This document shows positions 46,326 to 56,942 of a stretch of 64,000 bases of DNA, in pieces (position 1 is the stretch's first letter; each line of letters starts with the position of its first letter). The stretch comes from Carex sylvatica (Eukaryota; Streptophyta; Magnoliopsida; Poales; Cyperaceae). The notes under the pieces are model-generated. The model ran no database searches and had not been told where the DNA came from. It was given only the letters and a program-made list of their open reading frames with translations. The stretch spans positions 1-64,000 of the forward strand of contig CAXKVR010000147.1 in the NCBI GenBank assembly GCA_964058845.1, read 5' to 3'. The position numbers and the translations under genes are program-made.

Positions 46326-49141
46326 TCAAGTGAGAAACATTTGAGCAAAAGCATCCATATTCTCTGAAGACAGTGCCAAGGATACTTTAACCGTCCCCTC
46401 TTCTTTTCCACTGAGCATTACCACCTCTCCATCAAGGTCAATCGATGCCAACTCGATCCGATCAGGTTTGCCCCAGCCGAAGTCTGTCTCGTAGGCCTTA
46501 AACCGAGGTGACCCGGCAAAGTAAACCACTCGTCCAGCAGGAAGTTTTGAATATTTGTCAGGCCAACTTTCACACTCCACCAGTGGTTCCTTGGTCGCTT
46601 TTTGAATAGCCTGTCATAAAACCAAACAAGATTATTCTCTGATTTTGGTAAATCTGTTAGGATGAAAACATTTGAATAATTATGTAATTGACCTTACAGT
46701 TTTTGCTAGTACAACTCTTGAATAATTTTCAAAATAGATCTTAGCTGATAAATTTAACCTGCTGTTTGAATTAACATTGATCACTTCAAAGATCGAAGAA
46801 GAAGAAATGACCAATGTAAAATCTTGAAGTTTGCATCAAACCTAACCTGTTTCAAAGCGATACAAACCGGTACAAACCCATCAGGCCGGGCAACCTCCGA
46901 TGCAGTCATCGAGGAAAAGCAATATGAGACGCAATTTCCAGTGTAACAATCATCAATGATTGGATCCAATCGAGAACGGCAATCGGTGAGAAAAGCTGCA
47001 ACTAAAGGGCCATCATCATCGGCAAATCCACGCACACTCGCGACAGTCACCAGCACGCGTGCTGCTATGCATACAAATGTTGAAGGGTTCTCATGCCTGG
47101 CTAGTTTCTTCCAGGACCTAATTGTCGATTCATCAACTAAGAAGGTCCTTCGAGTTCTGAGCAGCCTCTCTTGAAGTGAACGTGGTGCTATTGTCAGCTG
47201 GTTCAAGAGTAAATTAATCAGAACAACTATAGATAGATATATATAGAGAGAGAGAGGAGAATGGCGAGGTAGCATAGTTGGCTAGAAAAAATGTCCTCGA
47301 TACTCAAAGGTCAAGAGTTTAAGCCCTTCTCACTAATTTGCAGTCTCGGTGATGATTTCGAAGAGAGAGAGAGAGAGTGAGTGCATATATATACCAATTA
47401 AGAACATAGAACAATTCAAGCCCATAATTTTAAGTTACAGAAGTACCAGTGATATGACATGAGTAAATCTTGGATCCATGTTATTAAACAAGAGTTAACT
47501 GAAAATCTATAAGATTTAATTTAAATTTTTTTTGCAAACTATAAGATTTAATTTTAAACAACAAATTAAAATTGTTCAAACTCATCTACTTCACTAATAA
47601 TGTGTTTATATATACAATCTATAAATTTTTGAATTACTTTATACTAAAGTCAACTAGTAATAATAAGAAAGTTCATAAGATGATTTTTATGCATTACTTT
47701 TTTGACATTAACTTTGTATTAAATTAATTCGAAAAATTATAAATTTTGCATATAAATATATTATTTGTGAAAGAAATTGGTTTTTAAAAGTTTAAATTCA
47801 TCATTCAAAAATCAATTTGATAAATTTTAAAGTTAACCCCATTAAAATTATCCTATTTCTACTCAATATGATATGCATGCTTTATCTGTGAGTTACAAAA
47901 AAGTTTCAGACTCAATGTTATTTATTTATTACAATATTTAACATTATAACCTGATTCTTCCAAATATCTTCAACTTCCCCACAAACTCTATTGACATATA
48001 TATATATATACCTTAGGCAAATCAGGAGCCATCTTCTTTGTGAAGTTTTTCGCAATCTTATCGCCTTCGGGATACTTGATTATTGCCCGGTCATGCACTG
48101 GCATGAATACCGATGGCACACTGCCGGTCCAGCAGGTGGAAGCCCAAGCCTCCATAAACTGCCACAACCCTCTCCCATCAGCCACTGTGTGGTGAATAGC
48201 AGTCCCTAATGCTACACCACCATTGGAAAACCTTGTTACCTGTAGGGGTGTTCAAACGGTCGGTTCGGTTAAAACTGAAGTAAAATGATTAAATTAAACA
48301 TTTTTTTGGTTTTCAAAAATAGAACTGAATGGAACCAATTAAATCTATCAACCGATTAGGAACTAAACCGAACATGCAGACCGAAGTAAATTTCGGTTTA
48401 TTCAGTTCAAACCGAAGTAAACTTATTGATATCATTATTAATGAAAAGAATACATTGTCATATACAACAATTCAAGTTCAGTTTGGTTTGGCCCGGTTTG
48501 GTTTAATGAAATCATTATAACACCAATAAAATTAGATTCGAACCAATATGAACCGGTTAGTTTGGTTTAATTGGTTTTGAGAGTCGAACCAATTTAAACC
48601 GAAATAATTCAAAATTTCAACCGAACCGATACATTTAAACTGAAATTTTCCGATTCGGTTAAAACCGAAAAAACCGAACCATTTGAATACCCCTAGTTAC
48701 CTGCACTGCAAAAACTTCTATTGGAAGCTCCAGCATGGTTATATTTGGCACCAATTGGAGAAACAACTCGAGGTCTAGTACTTCTTCCTTAGCAATACGG
48801 TGTATGTCTAGATCAGACTCTGCCTCTATAATTGCGACGCCTTCATGGATTGCTGATGCAGAGCAGTCGATAATTGCTTTGTCGTCAGAAGAAATGTAAG
48901 TGAGCTTACCGGCAAATGGATGGAAGGATGGCAACATGAGTGCAAGGGACGACTTGAGGGAACTAAGGATTGTAGCAAAAGAGGCATCGGCAGTGTCAGG
49001 GTAGAGAAAGATGCGTTGCATATGTGGTACGGCGACCCAGATTGAATCGAAGAAGGATAACTGTATGGTTTCACCGGGAGATGGGTATGGGCCTGGCTGG
49101 AGTGCCACCCGGGACACATTACGCACCCGTACTCCTGCCAT
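46326..49141 (-). CDS. BAHD acyltransferase, four exons (flavonoid/phenolic glucoside acyltransferase type)
   Basis: Exons on the minus strand are 49141-48701, 48239-48012, 47197-46847 and 46610-46326 (441, 228, 351 and 285 nt). All three introns are phase 0 with GT-AG ends, giving 434 residues, normal for BAHD enzymes. These transfer acyl groups from acyl-CoA to alcohol or amine acceptors in the cytosol. The protein begins MAGVRVRNVSRVALQPGPYP. The catalytic HHTVADG motif (HxxxD at residues 164-168) is in exon 2 and the structural DFGWG motif (383-387) in exon 4. Exon 3 has CYTGNCV where the anthocyanin/malonyl clade has YFGNC, which suggests glucoside acylation with one motif residue changed. 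The ATG context (AAAAATGG) is good. No stop or frameshift was found. Substrate cannot be read from sequence. Confidence 0.9.
47262..47340 (+). mobile_element. SINE-like pol III promoter fragment in intron 2
   Basis: TAGCATAGTTGG (47270-47281) fits the A box of tRNA-derived SINEs and GAGTTTAAGCCC (47315-47326) resembles the B box, at a suitable distance. AG microsatellites lie on both sides (47246-47258 and about 47362-47378). No poly-A tail or target duplication was identified. Confidence 0.4.
48240..48700 (-). other. Intron 1 of the acyltransferase, formed by a MITE
   Basis: The intron is 461 nt, exactly one 453-bp MITE plus one 8-bp target duplication. On the minus strand the duplication is CAGGTAAC. 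The upstream copy gives the exon end CAG and donor GTAAC; the downstream copy gives the acceptor CAG and exon start GTAAC. Splicing therefore rebuilds the pre-insertion codons, while the unspliced sequence reaches a stop after about 14 codons. It lies 17 residues before the catalytic HxxxD histidine. Confidence 0.85.
48243..48695. mobile_element. hAT-type MITE inside the acyltransferase gene
   Basis: 453 bp. Ends TAGGGGTGTTCAAACGGT and, reversed, TAGGGGTATTCAAATGGT are inverted. The interior is rich in GGTTCGGTT and AACCGAAC. A perfect 8-bp duplication, GTTACCTG, flanks it at 48235-48242 and 48696-48703. Eight-base duplications point to hAT. Confidence 0.92.
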
Positions 49142-49192
49142 TTTTGTACTGATAAGGCTACTTAATACCTTGGTGGACGATATGTATGCAAA

Positions 49193-49199
49193 TTTTATA
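49193..49199 (-). promoter_or_regulatory. Probable TATA box of the acyltransferase
   Basis: TATAAAA on the minus strand, 52-58 nt upstream of the start codon, which would leave a short 5' leader. The next sequence upstream is the Mutator-type MITE at 49268-49457, so upstream control elements may lie in or beyond that insertion. Confidence 0.5.
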
Positions 49200-49267
49200 A
49201 GATATAAAGAAACATGGAGCTAGATAGATACACATATACAGAAGCAACTAGTAAGACAAAAGGAAAT

Positions 49268-49457
49268 GGAAATAAATCTGCTGCGATTCTTTGGAATAAT
49301 CGCAGGACCCTGTTTTTCCAAATCAAACCATCAATTTGTTTTGAGATTCATGCTTTAAACCAACTGTTCTTGAGATCCGTGTATTCCAAAAAATAAATGG
49401 TTTGATTTGAAAGAGTAGAGTCCTGCGATTCCAAAGAATTGCACCAGATTTATGTCC
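49268..49457. mobile_element. Mutator-type MITE (family M2), copy 2, in the acyltransferase promoter region
   Basis: 190 bp. Ends GGAAATAAATCTGCTGCGAT and, reversed, GGACATAAATCTGGTGCAAT are inverted, and the pairing runs at least 60 bp. A perfect 9-bp duplication, AAAGGAAAT, flanks it (49259-49267 and 49458-49466). The outermost GGAAATAAATCTG matches copy 1 at 19625. Confidence 0.88.
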
Positions 49458-49646
49458 AAAGGAAATAAATGATCATGTGATAAACTACACATCTCTCCAG
49501 GCAAGACTAGTCTAGCTCTCAATTGATTAATTGCGTGATCCATATTCATAATAAAAGAAAATAATTCATTTCTGAGTAGGGACTATTTCTAAAGCATCTT
49601 AATATTGAATATCCTCATAAAAGAAAAATGAATTTTATATATTAAG

Positions 49647-49830
49647 GAAGACTACCGGTGGGATCCACGTTCATCATAAAAAAAAAAAAAAAAAAAAAAA
49701 CATCTATATAGTTGGCGTATTCCCTTAAAAAAAGGCAAATCCTCTAAAGCCCACATCGGCAAGACTACGGGTGGGATTCACGTTCATCATAAAAAATAAA
49801 AAATAAAACAGTTGGCGTTATTTAATTACC
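49647..49830. repeat. Direct repeat of about 70 bp, two units
   Basis: AAGACTACCGGTGGGATCCA at 49647 and AAGACTACGGGTGGGATTCA at 49760, each followed by CGTTCATCATAAAA and an A-rich run, then GTTGGCGT. The spacer is about 50 bp. Confidence 0.7.
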
Positions 49831-50937
49831 AAATTAGATCTGTTTTCTGCTGATGGAAGAGGAAGACACGACTTCTTGTCACATAATAAAATAATTAAAG
49901 AGAAAGTTAGATATATGTCGATCATAACTTTCAATTAGATCTCTTCTATCAACATTTCAAAATTAATTATCTTCCCATTTAAACCAATTCATTTTATTAA
50001 GGGATTATTGTACCCATAAAAACTTATAAAATAGCCAATTTTACCATGAAAACATTTTAATATTCATTATCTTCATAAAAATCTAATATTTTTTCTTTTT
50101 TCTGTTTTTATTTATTAAATTTATTTCTTATACAAATATATCTCTTTCTTTCAAATTGAGATGTCAACTTCAATTAGCAACAATATTGAATTTAAGTGTA
50201 AAACAAGATCAATAGTACCATAGCCTCACTCTACCAACAAATTGTCACACCCCTGATCCGGATGTTCAACAATTCTACCGCATCTATTTACCATTAAATA
50301 TAGGCAACATAAGGCCTGGATCTTTTGTATGCATTGTCAATAACATCCATTATATTTTTGCCACATCTCAAATAATTAACAAGAATTACCTGACATTTAT
50401 AGTGGATGAGGCTAGAGAAATATTATTTTCATCATGTCAGATAAAATAAATCCAAATTTCATATCTTTAGATGGCCTTGTTGTCAATTATAATCCGTAAG
50501 TATTTCTCTGACTTCGCATAATGAATCTGTAACCCACAAGGAAAAACTAGTGAGAAATAATAAATTATTTCTCAATGCTGATTGCCACTCAGATTATTGG
50601 ATTAGAATGAAATCCATATTCAGAATGAAATCACTACACGAGAAACATACAGTTCATTTCATAATGATGAATACAAATGCTCAATAACAATATTCAATTA
50701 AACAACAAAAATTACATAAAACTCTAAGAATCATATCAGAATAAATGGTTTGGGTCAAAATCTTTAAACCATAAAGTTTGGTAACATCTAGGACCTAATC
50801 TTTACAGCTGCTAAGTCTCGTAATTTTTGGTTTCTTAACTTTACAATTTTTAGTTTGGTCACTGATAGATACTATATATAACATGTATCTGTCATGTCAG
50901 GACTTAGACCATTGTAAATATCCTGACAATTTATTAA
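49831..50937. other. Intergenic sequence
   Basis: No gene. TGTCACACCCCTGATCCGG at 50244 resembles the outer end of a Ty3-type LTR, but no matching end was found. Positions 49995-50110 resemble 35865-36000 (a low-copy dispersed repeat). Confidence 0.4.
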
Positions 50938-51123
50938 CAGAACCAATAAAATTCTGAAATAATAGTAAAAAAAATTTCAAAAAAATATAAAATTTGGTCT
51001 CCAAGCACATTTTAATATGAAGAACATGTTGGAAGGTTCGAATTGACTATTTTAACTTTAAAAATTAAGATATGAGAGGAGGGTGCACGTTAGGAGCACA
51101 AAAAGATGATTCATTTTAACTCT
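50938..51123. mobile_element. Half copy of MITE family M1
   Basis: Matches the right half of 11870-12263 (TAAAATTTGGTCTCCA, GGTTCGAATTGACTATTTTA, GATTCATTTTAACTC). The left half is missing. Confidence 0.55.
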
Positions 51124-51344
51124 CATTATTTATAGGAGTTTGAAATATATTGGATGACTTGATCTCCAATCCATATTTCACAAAAAAAGAGAGTACAAAC
51201 TCATAAAAATTTAAGGGAATTATCCTACTACAATCAGATAAACTACTAAACCCTAAACTGCTTCTTCGGAGTTATTGTTTGCACATACACTAGGCTTCTA
51301 TGCTATTTTTCTGATATTCAAACATGCCAATGGCCTCCTCCAAT

Positions 51345-51560
51345 GGATTATCGGTCCGGATCCCCTAAAGTAATCCAATTTTTGATCGAGACCGTTTGAT
51401 TCGATTCCATCGCTCGAGATCATCTCGAAATTCGAATTCATTGCTCGAGATGTGTGCGCTCCACTTCGGATAGATTATCACGAATTTGAATTGGACGGTC
51501 CGGATTTAAAACCCAACTTTTGAGTTACTTGGGATCTGAACTCTGGATTATCAACCACAA
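51345..51560. other. Possible small inverted-repeat element
   Basis: CGGATCCCCTAAAGTAA near the left and TTACTTGGGATCTGA near the right are loosely inverted. The interior repeats GCTCGAGAT twice (51412, 51442). GC is raised. Weak support for a MITE. Confidence 0.35.
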
Positions 51561-51759
51561 TTAGAGGAGCCCACTTGCGCTCCCCTGTGCTCCGATCAAC
51601 ATCTCCATTTTATCAAACATTAATTTATCTAATTTTACTCCAGTTAAGTGTTTGATTTATTTTTTTCAGAAGCAGTCCGAAAATTGTAAAATTTCCACAT
51701 AGATCCGTTGTGGCGTTCTTGAAATTGATGTCAGATTATAATTGTGTAACCCATACTTG

Positions 51760-52215
51760 TAAATATGATAATTAATTAATTATGTAAATTTTATCTTATA
51801 ATTCCTAAAAACAAAATTTGATAATATCGAGGTTATTGACAATTATTTATCTTGACAACTTCTATAATATTTTTTAAATTAATTGAAATAAGCTTGAAAA
51901 ATTCAAAATGGAACTTATAAATATATTTTGGGACATATCGTAGCGTACTAACTAAATTTCATGCAATTTGGATTTTGTTTAGTGAAGAATTTATTTAACA
52001 TTAATTTAAGATCATAAAATAATTACAATGAACGCTTAAAACATTCATGGTGTGTTATTTGGGCCAATTTCAAATCAAAACTGTTTTTGGGCCTATTTTA
52101 TTTGCAAGAATTCACTCAAAAAGTGTCATGTGCTTGGATAACGGTTGTCCATATAAGATTGGATATGAACAAAAATTTATTTTTTATGAGATTATTTAAT
52201 TGACATGACCTGCAT
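51760..52215 (+). repeat. Dispersed repeat X, copy 8 (upstream part and anchor start)
   Basis: Contains TTATCTTGACAACTT (51845), AACTAAATTTCATGCAATTT (51950), CACTCAAAAAGTGTCATGTG (52110) and the anchor TTGACATGACCTGCATG (52200), where it breaks off. Confidence 0.55.
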
Positions 52216-53470
52216 GTCGAAATTTTGTTATCTCTAGAAATTAAGAAAAAGAAAGTGAGAGAAATATAAAGAGTACGTTATATTTTGATTGGTAGAAAGA
52301 TAGATATAATTTTTACTGATTCTAAAAATTTTAAAAATTTGAATAAGTAGGAATTCTACCTATCCAAACTTAATTTTTTTTTTATCTGATGCATATATTG
52401 AGAGATTCTTATATTATATATCTAGTAAAACATAAAAAAAATTTCATAAAATTTCATAAAATATTTCTATTATACATGAATTTTAAGAAATTCTATCTAT
52501 TTTTATAAAAACTGTTTGTATTTTACTAGAAAAAATTTAAAGGAAACAAATACAAACTCGTTTAGATCAGCATAATTACTATCAATAATAAAAATATAAT
52601 CTACTCTTTCTGTTTCTCTCCTTTTTTTTATATCTTATTGGTAGAAATTCTTCACTAAAAGTCTAAAAGTTCTGAATATTAGTAATTTTTATAATTTTTG
52701 TTGGCATTCATTAATTCATTCGTGAGTAGAACTAGGGTGTTCTTAAGTTCATCAAGCTTTGATGAACTCAAGTCTAAAACTAATCAAATCAGTTTGGTGA
52801 TTAAAAAATGTTCAAAAAATATTCAAAAAATGAATCCATTAAATTTAATTTATTAACCTTCTTATTTTGACCGCTTGACTTTGTACTAAATTAATTTGAA
52901 TATTTAAAATTTTCACATGTAGACGCATCACTCGTAAGGTAGACAGATTTCAACAGTTCGAATTCATCATTTGAAATTAATTTGATGAGTTTTAATTAGA
53001 CTTAAGTTCACCAAAAGACTTGTTGAACTTTAGAACACCCTAGTTCTAGTATTCATTCATTCCTTCCTTTTTTTAATCTTTATAGTGTTTGGTAGTATTC
53101 ATTAATTCCTTCCTCTCTTTTTTCTACACTTCAATTTTAGACATTTTTTTTCCTTTGGAATAACATTCTGCCTCTAATTTACTGGGCTTGATTGATAAAT
53201 TAATCTTTTTACGTCATAAAAAAATAGAGACTTATAGATGGATGATTTTTTTTAATATTTAAGGTTGGAAAGTCGGATCTCCATCATTTATCTCGAAAGA
53301 AAAAAAAAATAGAGAGACTTGTCTACTTATCAGCAAAATTGCAAAAAAAAAAACAAAAAACAAAAAAAAAAACAACAATAATAAAAAGAAAATTTTGGGG
53401 TGTGTTAAGAAAATGTCCGGAAATAAATTAATATTCACTATAATGCCCAATTTATTATTAATAGGGCTAA
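52216..53470. other. AT-rich intergenic sequence
   Basis: No gene. A-rich runs at 53300-53390. Phrases around 52730-53050 (TTCTTAAGTTCATCAAGCTT and others) resemble 37560-37690. Confidence 0.45.
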
Positions 53471-53507
53471 CATTGGAATATGAACAATTTTTTTATGAGA
53501 TCATATA
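53471..53507 (+). repeat. Dispersed repeat X, copy 9, left of the chromovirus insertion
   Basis: GGAATATGAACAATTTTTTTATGAGATCATATA continues, after the 10.3-kb element, at 63783 with ATATAATTGACATGACATGC. The uninterrupted arrangement is seen at 52165-52215. Confidence 0.65.
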
Positions 53508-56156
53508 TGTCACACCCCGCAGCCCCACGAGGCGTGACGGGTGCCTCCTGCCGTAGACATACGGTTGCCCGTATGCCTACAAGGCAAGTACGATATAATA
53601 GAAAGTAAAACACAACCAAACAAACAAACAAATAACTAAGAAAAACAGTTCATAAATCCCAACTGGTCAGGTAATATCATACAAAACCCGTATCTCGATG
53701 GATACGCATCACAGGATGACATAGAGAATATATATATATAATCAAAACATAAATATATACATGTCTCTAATGTCAAAATACCAGACAGCTAAGCAGCGGT
53801 GAAAACCAGGTCTACCGACCTCGTGTCTCTCTCGGATCCACCGAACCGGTACCTGAAAAATTAACCCAAAAGAAGGGATGAGAATTGAATTCTCAGTGCG
53901 ATAAATTGCCACAAATCGTCCCTGGACTTGCAATCAAAGATTATATTCAAAAAGTAAACACAAATAAAGTTCAAATCAGTTTATAATCATATATAAACAT
54001 ACTGCACAAACCCGACAACATTTAATCAAATGAAATCACAATTCAGGAATTGCCAAGATGAAATTCAAGCACACAATATTTGGTTTAACTCGATTTCAGA
54101 ATATCTGGTAGTAACTACAGATGTTCCACCAAACTGGACCCCAATTCGTTCCCACTCGTCTGTAGGGTTACAGACACCTACAGACGGCTGTGCCAGGTAA
54201 AACATTTTCTCATGACACTCAGCTGTAGTTACAGGCTTAACTGTTTAATTAAAAGTCTGGTTCTAATTCATATCCGGAAAATCCATATAAATCCAATTGA
54301 CCATCCAAACAGATTACCCCCTGGGTAATGCCTCCGATACACAGTCACCAATAACCAAAATCATAATACAAAGTCACTTACCCCTCGTCCCAACCGGTAC
54401 TGGGAACTGCCGAGGGCCAGACGATCTAAAGCTTTAGAACACTGAGCGTCAAAGTCCATGCATAGACATTGACAAATCCGGATTCACCCCCTGGGTGACG
54501 TCATCACGGTGGATGACAATAATACCATATCCACCAACCGATGGTGATATAAAACACGGTGACTTTAATTCCAAATCAGATCATTCAGATCAACACAAAT
54601 AATAACCATACCAGCATGCAAATCAATCAGATTAAACAATTCGAGTTTCACTTTATTTGGGCAATGCAATGCATATGAATCAAAACACAGTTTAATTCCT
54701 GAATATAAAATATCAAACAAGTCCAGAAACCCCGCACCTGAGTAATAGCACGCTCGACTAAGGCTCAGGCGTCTCGAACGACCCAGAAATCCTTTGCCTC
54801 GTATGATTACCACCTATTTTATACGTTAAATTCGATTAACGCGTTCGATTAATATCCGATAATTAATACCATTACCAAACCCTAATTCGAATTCCAATTC
54901 AATCGGTAGTCCTGAATAAACAACATAAATCGATATGTTTTACGAAGTTATAACTCGATTAATTCCAACAATTTCCAGAGTTTCACTTGAAACTATCACA
55001 ATTCCTTTCCATTACGACCCAACCCAAAAACCTTAGTTCAATTCCAAATTCCACAAGAAAATCAATCCGATTATCGAGTTATAACGTTTCAAATCAAATT
55101 CGACTTCGAATTTCACCAAAATATAACAAATCAAATAAAATTAGGGTTTCCAAGAGAAAAGGAAGATAAATCGTATCAATTATCACAAATTAACAACTAA
55201 TCTAGCTAGAACTCGATTATGAAACCCTAATTACAAATTTCAACCGAAATCATGACAAATCGAATAAATCGAATAAATTAAGGTTTTCAAGAAATCACAA
55301 GGGAGAAAGATATACCAAATTGAAGCTTTCTAATCGATCAAGGATCGTCAATTCAGCTCGAATCTCGATTTTCCGGTCAGTTCGATCAGATTCCGCGCTC
55401 AATTTCTCTCTCTTTCTCTCTTTCTTTTTTTGCTTCGGCTCTAGCCCTAGCCTTACGAATTCCTTTCAATTTTTACGGTGAAATGAAAGGAGAAGAAAGG
55501 TATTTGTTTAATAAATGGGAATTTTGCACATATACCCCTCCATTTTCATAATATTACCAAACTTTGATAATTTCACAATTAAGCCCTTATGTAAATGTTT
55601 AATTTCACAAATAAGCCCTTATGTAAAGTTTTATTTCAGTAGAATGATAATAAGAAGAAAGGTTTTAATTAATATTTAGAAATTTGCAAAATAACCCTCC
55701 AAAATAGCAAAAATACACACCAGTGCGGATCACTCATCCGCACTGCGGATCCATCCAGCCGCACTTACTGCGCAAATAGCAAACACACACCCCAGTGCGG
55801 ATCAATCATCCGCACTGCGGATCCGTCCAGCCGCACTCACGGCGCAGAAAAATGTCCGAGCCTAGTGCGGACGCACTGAGGCCAGTGCGGATGTTCCCAT
55901 CCGCATTCAGTACTTAGCAAAAATTCAGAAGAGTACAGAACTCACCCGCAGTGCGTGTGCCCATCCGCACCACCATCCGCACTCAGAGGAAATTACAGCC
56001 GTTTATTAAGGAACTTGTCCCAGTGCGGGTGAAGCCACCCGCAGTGCGGGTCATCCATCCGCACTGGACCGTTTTTCTATATTTATTATTCGATTCTTAA
56101 CGCCTTAACTCAATCAGTCAGTATAAAATATTTATTATAAAATTCATTATGTCACA
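53508..56156 (-). repeat. 3' LTR of the chromovirus
   Basis: 2,649 bp, the same length as the other LTR. In element sense it starts and ends with TGTGACA. It contains the GTGCGGAT-rich block (55710-56070) and telomere-box-like AAACCCTAA phrases. Short open frames in it are not genes. Confidence 0.97.
55710..56070. repeat. GTGCGGAT/ATCCGCAC motif cluster in the LTR
   Basis: More than a dozen copies of GTGCGG or CCGCAC in alternating orientation, including CATCCGCACTGCGGATC, in an otherwise AT-rich LTR. Same block at 63336-63695. Absent from the solo LTR. Confidence 0.75.
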
Positions 56157-56170
56157 TTTCTCCCCCCCTT
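56157..56170 (-). other. Polypurine tract of the chromovirus
   Basis: Minus strand reads AAGGGGGGGAGAAA directly before the 3' LTR start TGTGACA; the primer for plus-strand DNA synthesis. Confidence 0.9.
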
Positions 56171-56207
56171 AAAATGAAGTTCAGTCCGCTGAACTTGATT
56201 TCGTACC

Positions 56208-56942
56208 TTAATTGTCGAATAACTCCGGATACTTTTCTCGGATGCTCTCTTCGAGCTCCCACGTCGCTTCCTTATCGGAGTGGCGTCCCCATTTTACCAA
56301 CACGAGCCGAATCACTTTGCTTCGTAGCCGTTGCTCTTTTCGATCCAATATCTGCATTGGTTCTTCTTGATATGTCAGATCATCTTGTACGTGTAAACCC
56401 GAGTGATCAATACAATGCGACGGATCTCCCACATATCTGCGTAACTGTGATACATGGAATACCGGATGAACCCGGTCCAACGCTGGTGGTAACGCAAGCT
56501 CGTATGCAACCGGTCCAACTCGTCGCAAAATCTGGAATGGCCCAATATATCGAGGACTTAGCTTGCCCGAAACACCAAATCGATGCACGCCTCTAACAGG
56601 CGAAACTCGAAGCCATACGTGATCACTTTCTTGAAATTCCAACGGTCTTCGGTGAATATCCGCATATTTCTTTTGCCTTTCTTGAGCCGACTTGAGCCGA
56701 CTCAGAACCATCTTTGTTTTCTCAGCAATTTCTTCTAACATTTGCGGCCCTGTAGGTGGATAGGTACCCGCTGGTCCCCACCACAATGGAGTACGGCACT
56801 GCTGCCCTGTCAGCGCCTCTTGCGGTGACATACCAATGCTCGAATGATAACTGTTGTTATACGCAAACTCCACCAGATACAAATGATCAACCCACGAACC
56901 TTGTAAACTTAGCGCGCAGGAGCGCAGCATGTCTTCCAGCGT
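56208..56942 (-). pseudogene. Integrase C-terminal part and chromodomain-like tail
   Basis: Same frame as the upstream segments, beginning after the in-frame TAG at 56943-56945. It reads TLEDMLRSCALSLQGSW, then FAYNNSYHSSIGMSPQEAL (end of the integrase core), then a GPF.I..RVGPVAYEL.LP segment and VHPVFHVSQLRRYVGD, the usual Ty3/gypsy integrase C-terminal landmarks. The last about 50 residues (EPMQILDRKEQRLRSK to YPELF) resemble chromovirus chromodomains, which steer insertion to certain chromatin. Ends at its own stop codon 38 bp before the polypurine tract. Confidence 0.9.

Noticed and set aside
46956..47174. 72-codon plus-strand frame
   Set aside because: Antisense to exon 3 of the acyltransferase.
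50244..50900. Possible second solo LTR starting TGTCACACCCC
   Set aside because: Only the first dozen bases resemble the LTR; no matching end or target duplication.
56174..56596. 140-codon plus-strand frame
   Set aside because: Antisense to the integrase C-terminal region of the retrotransposon.
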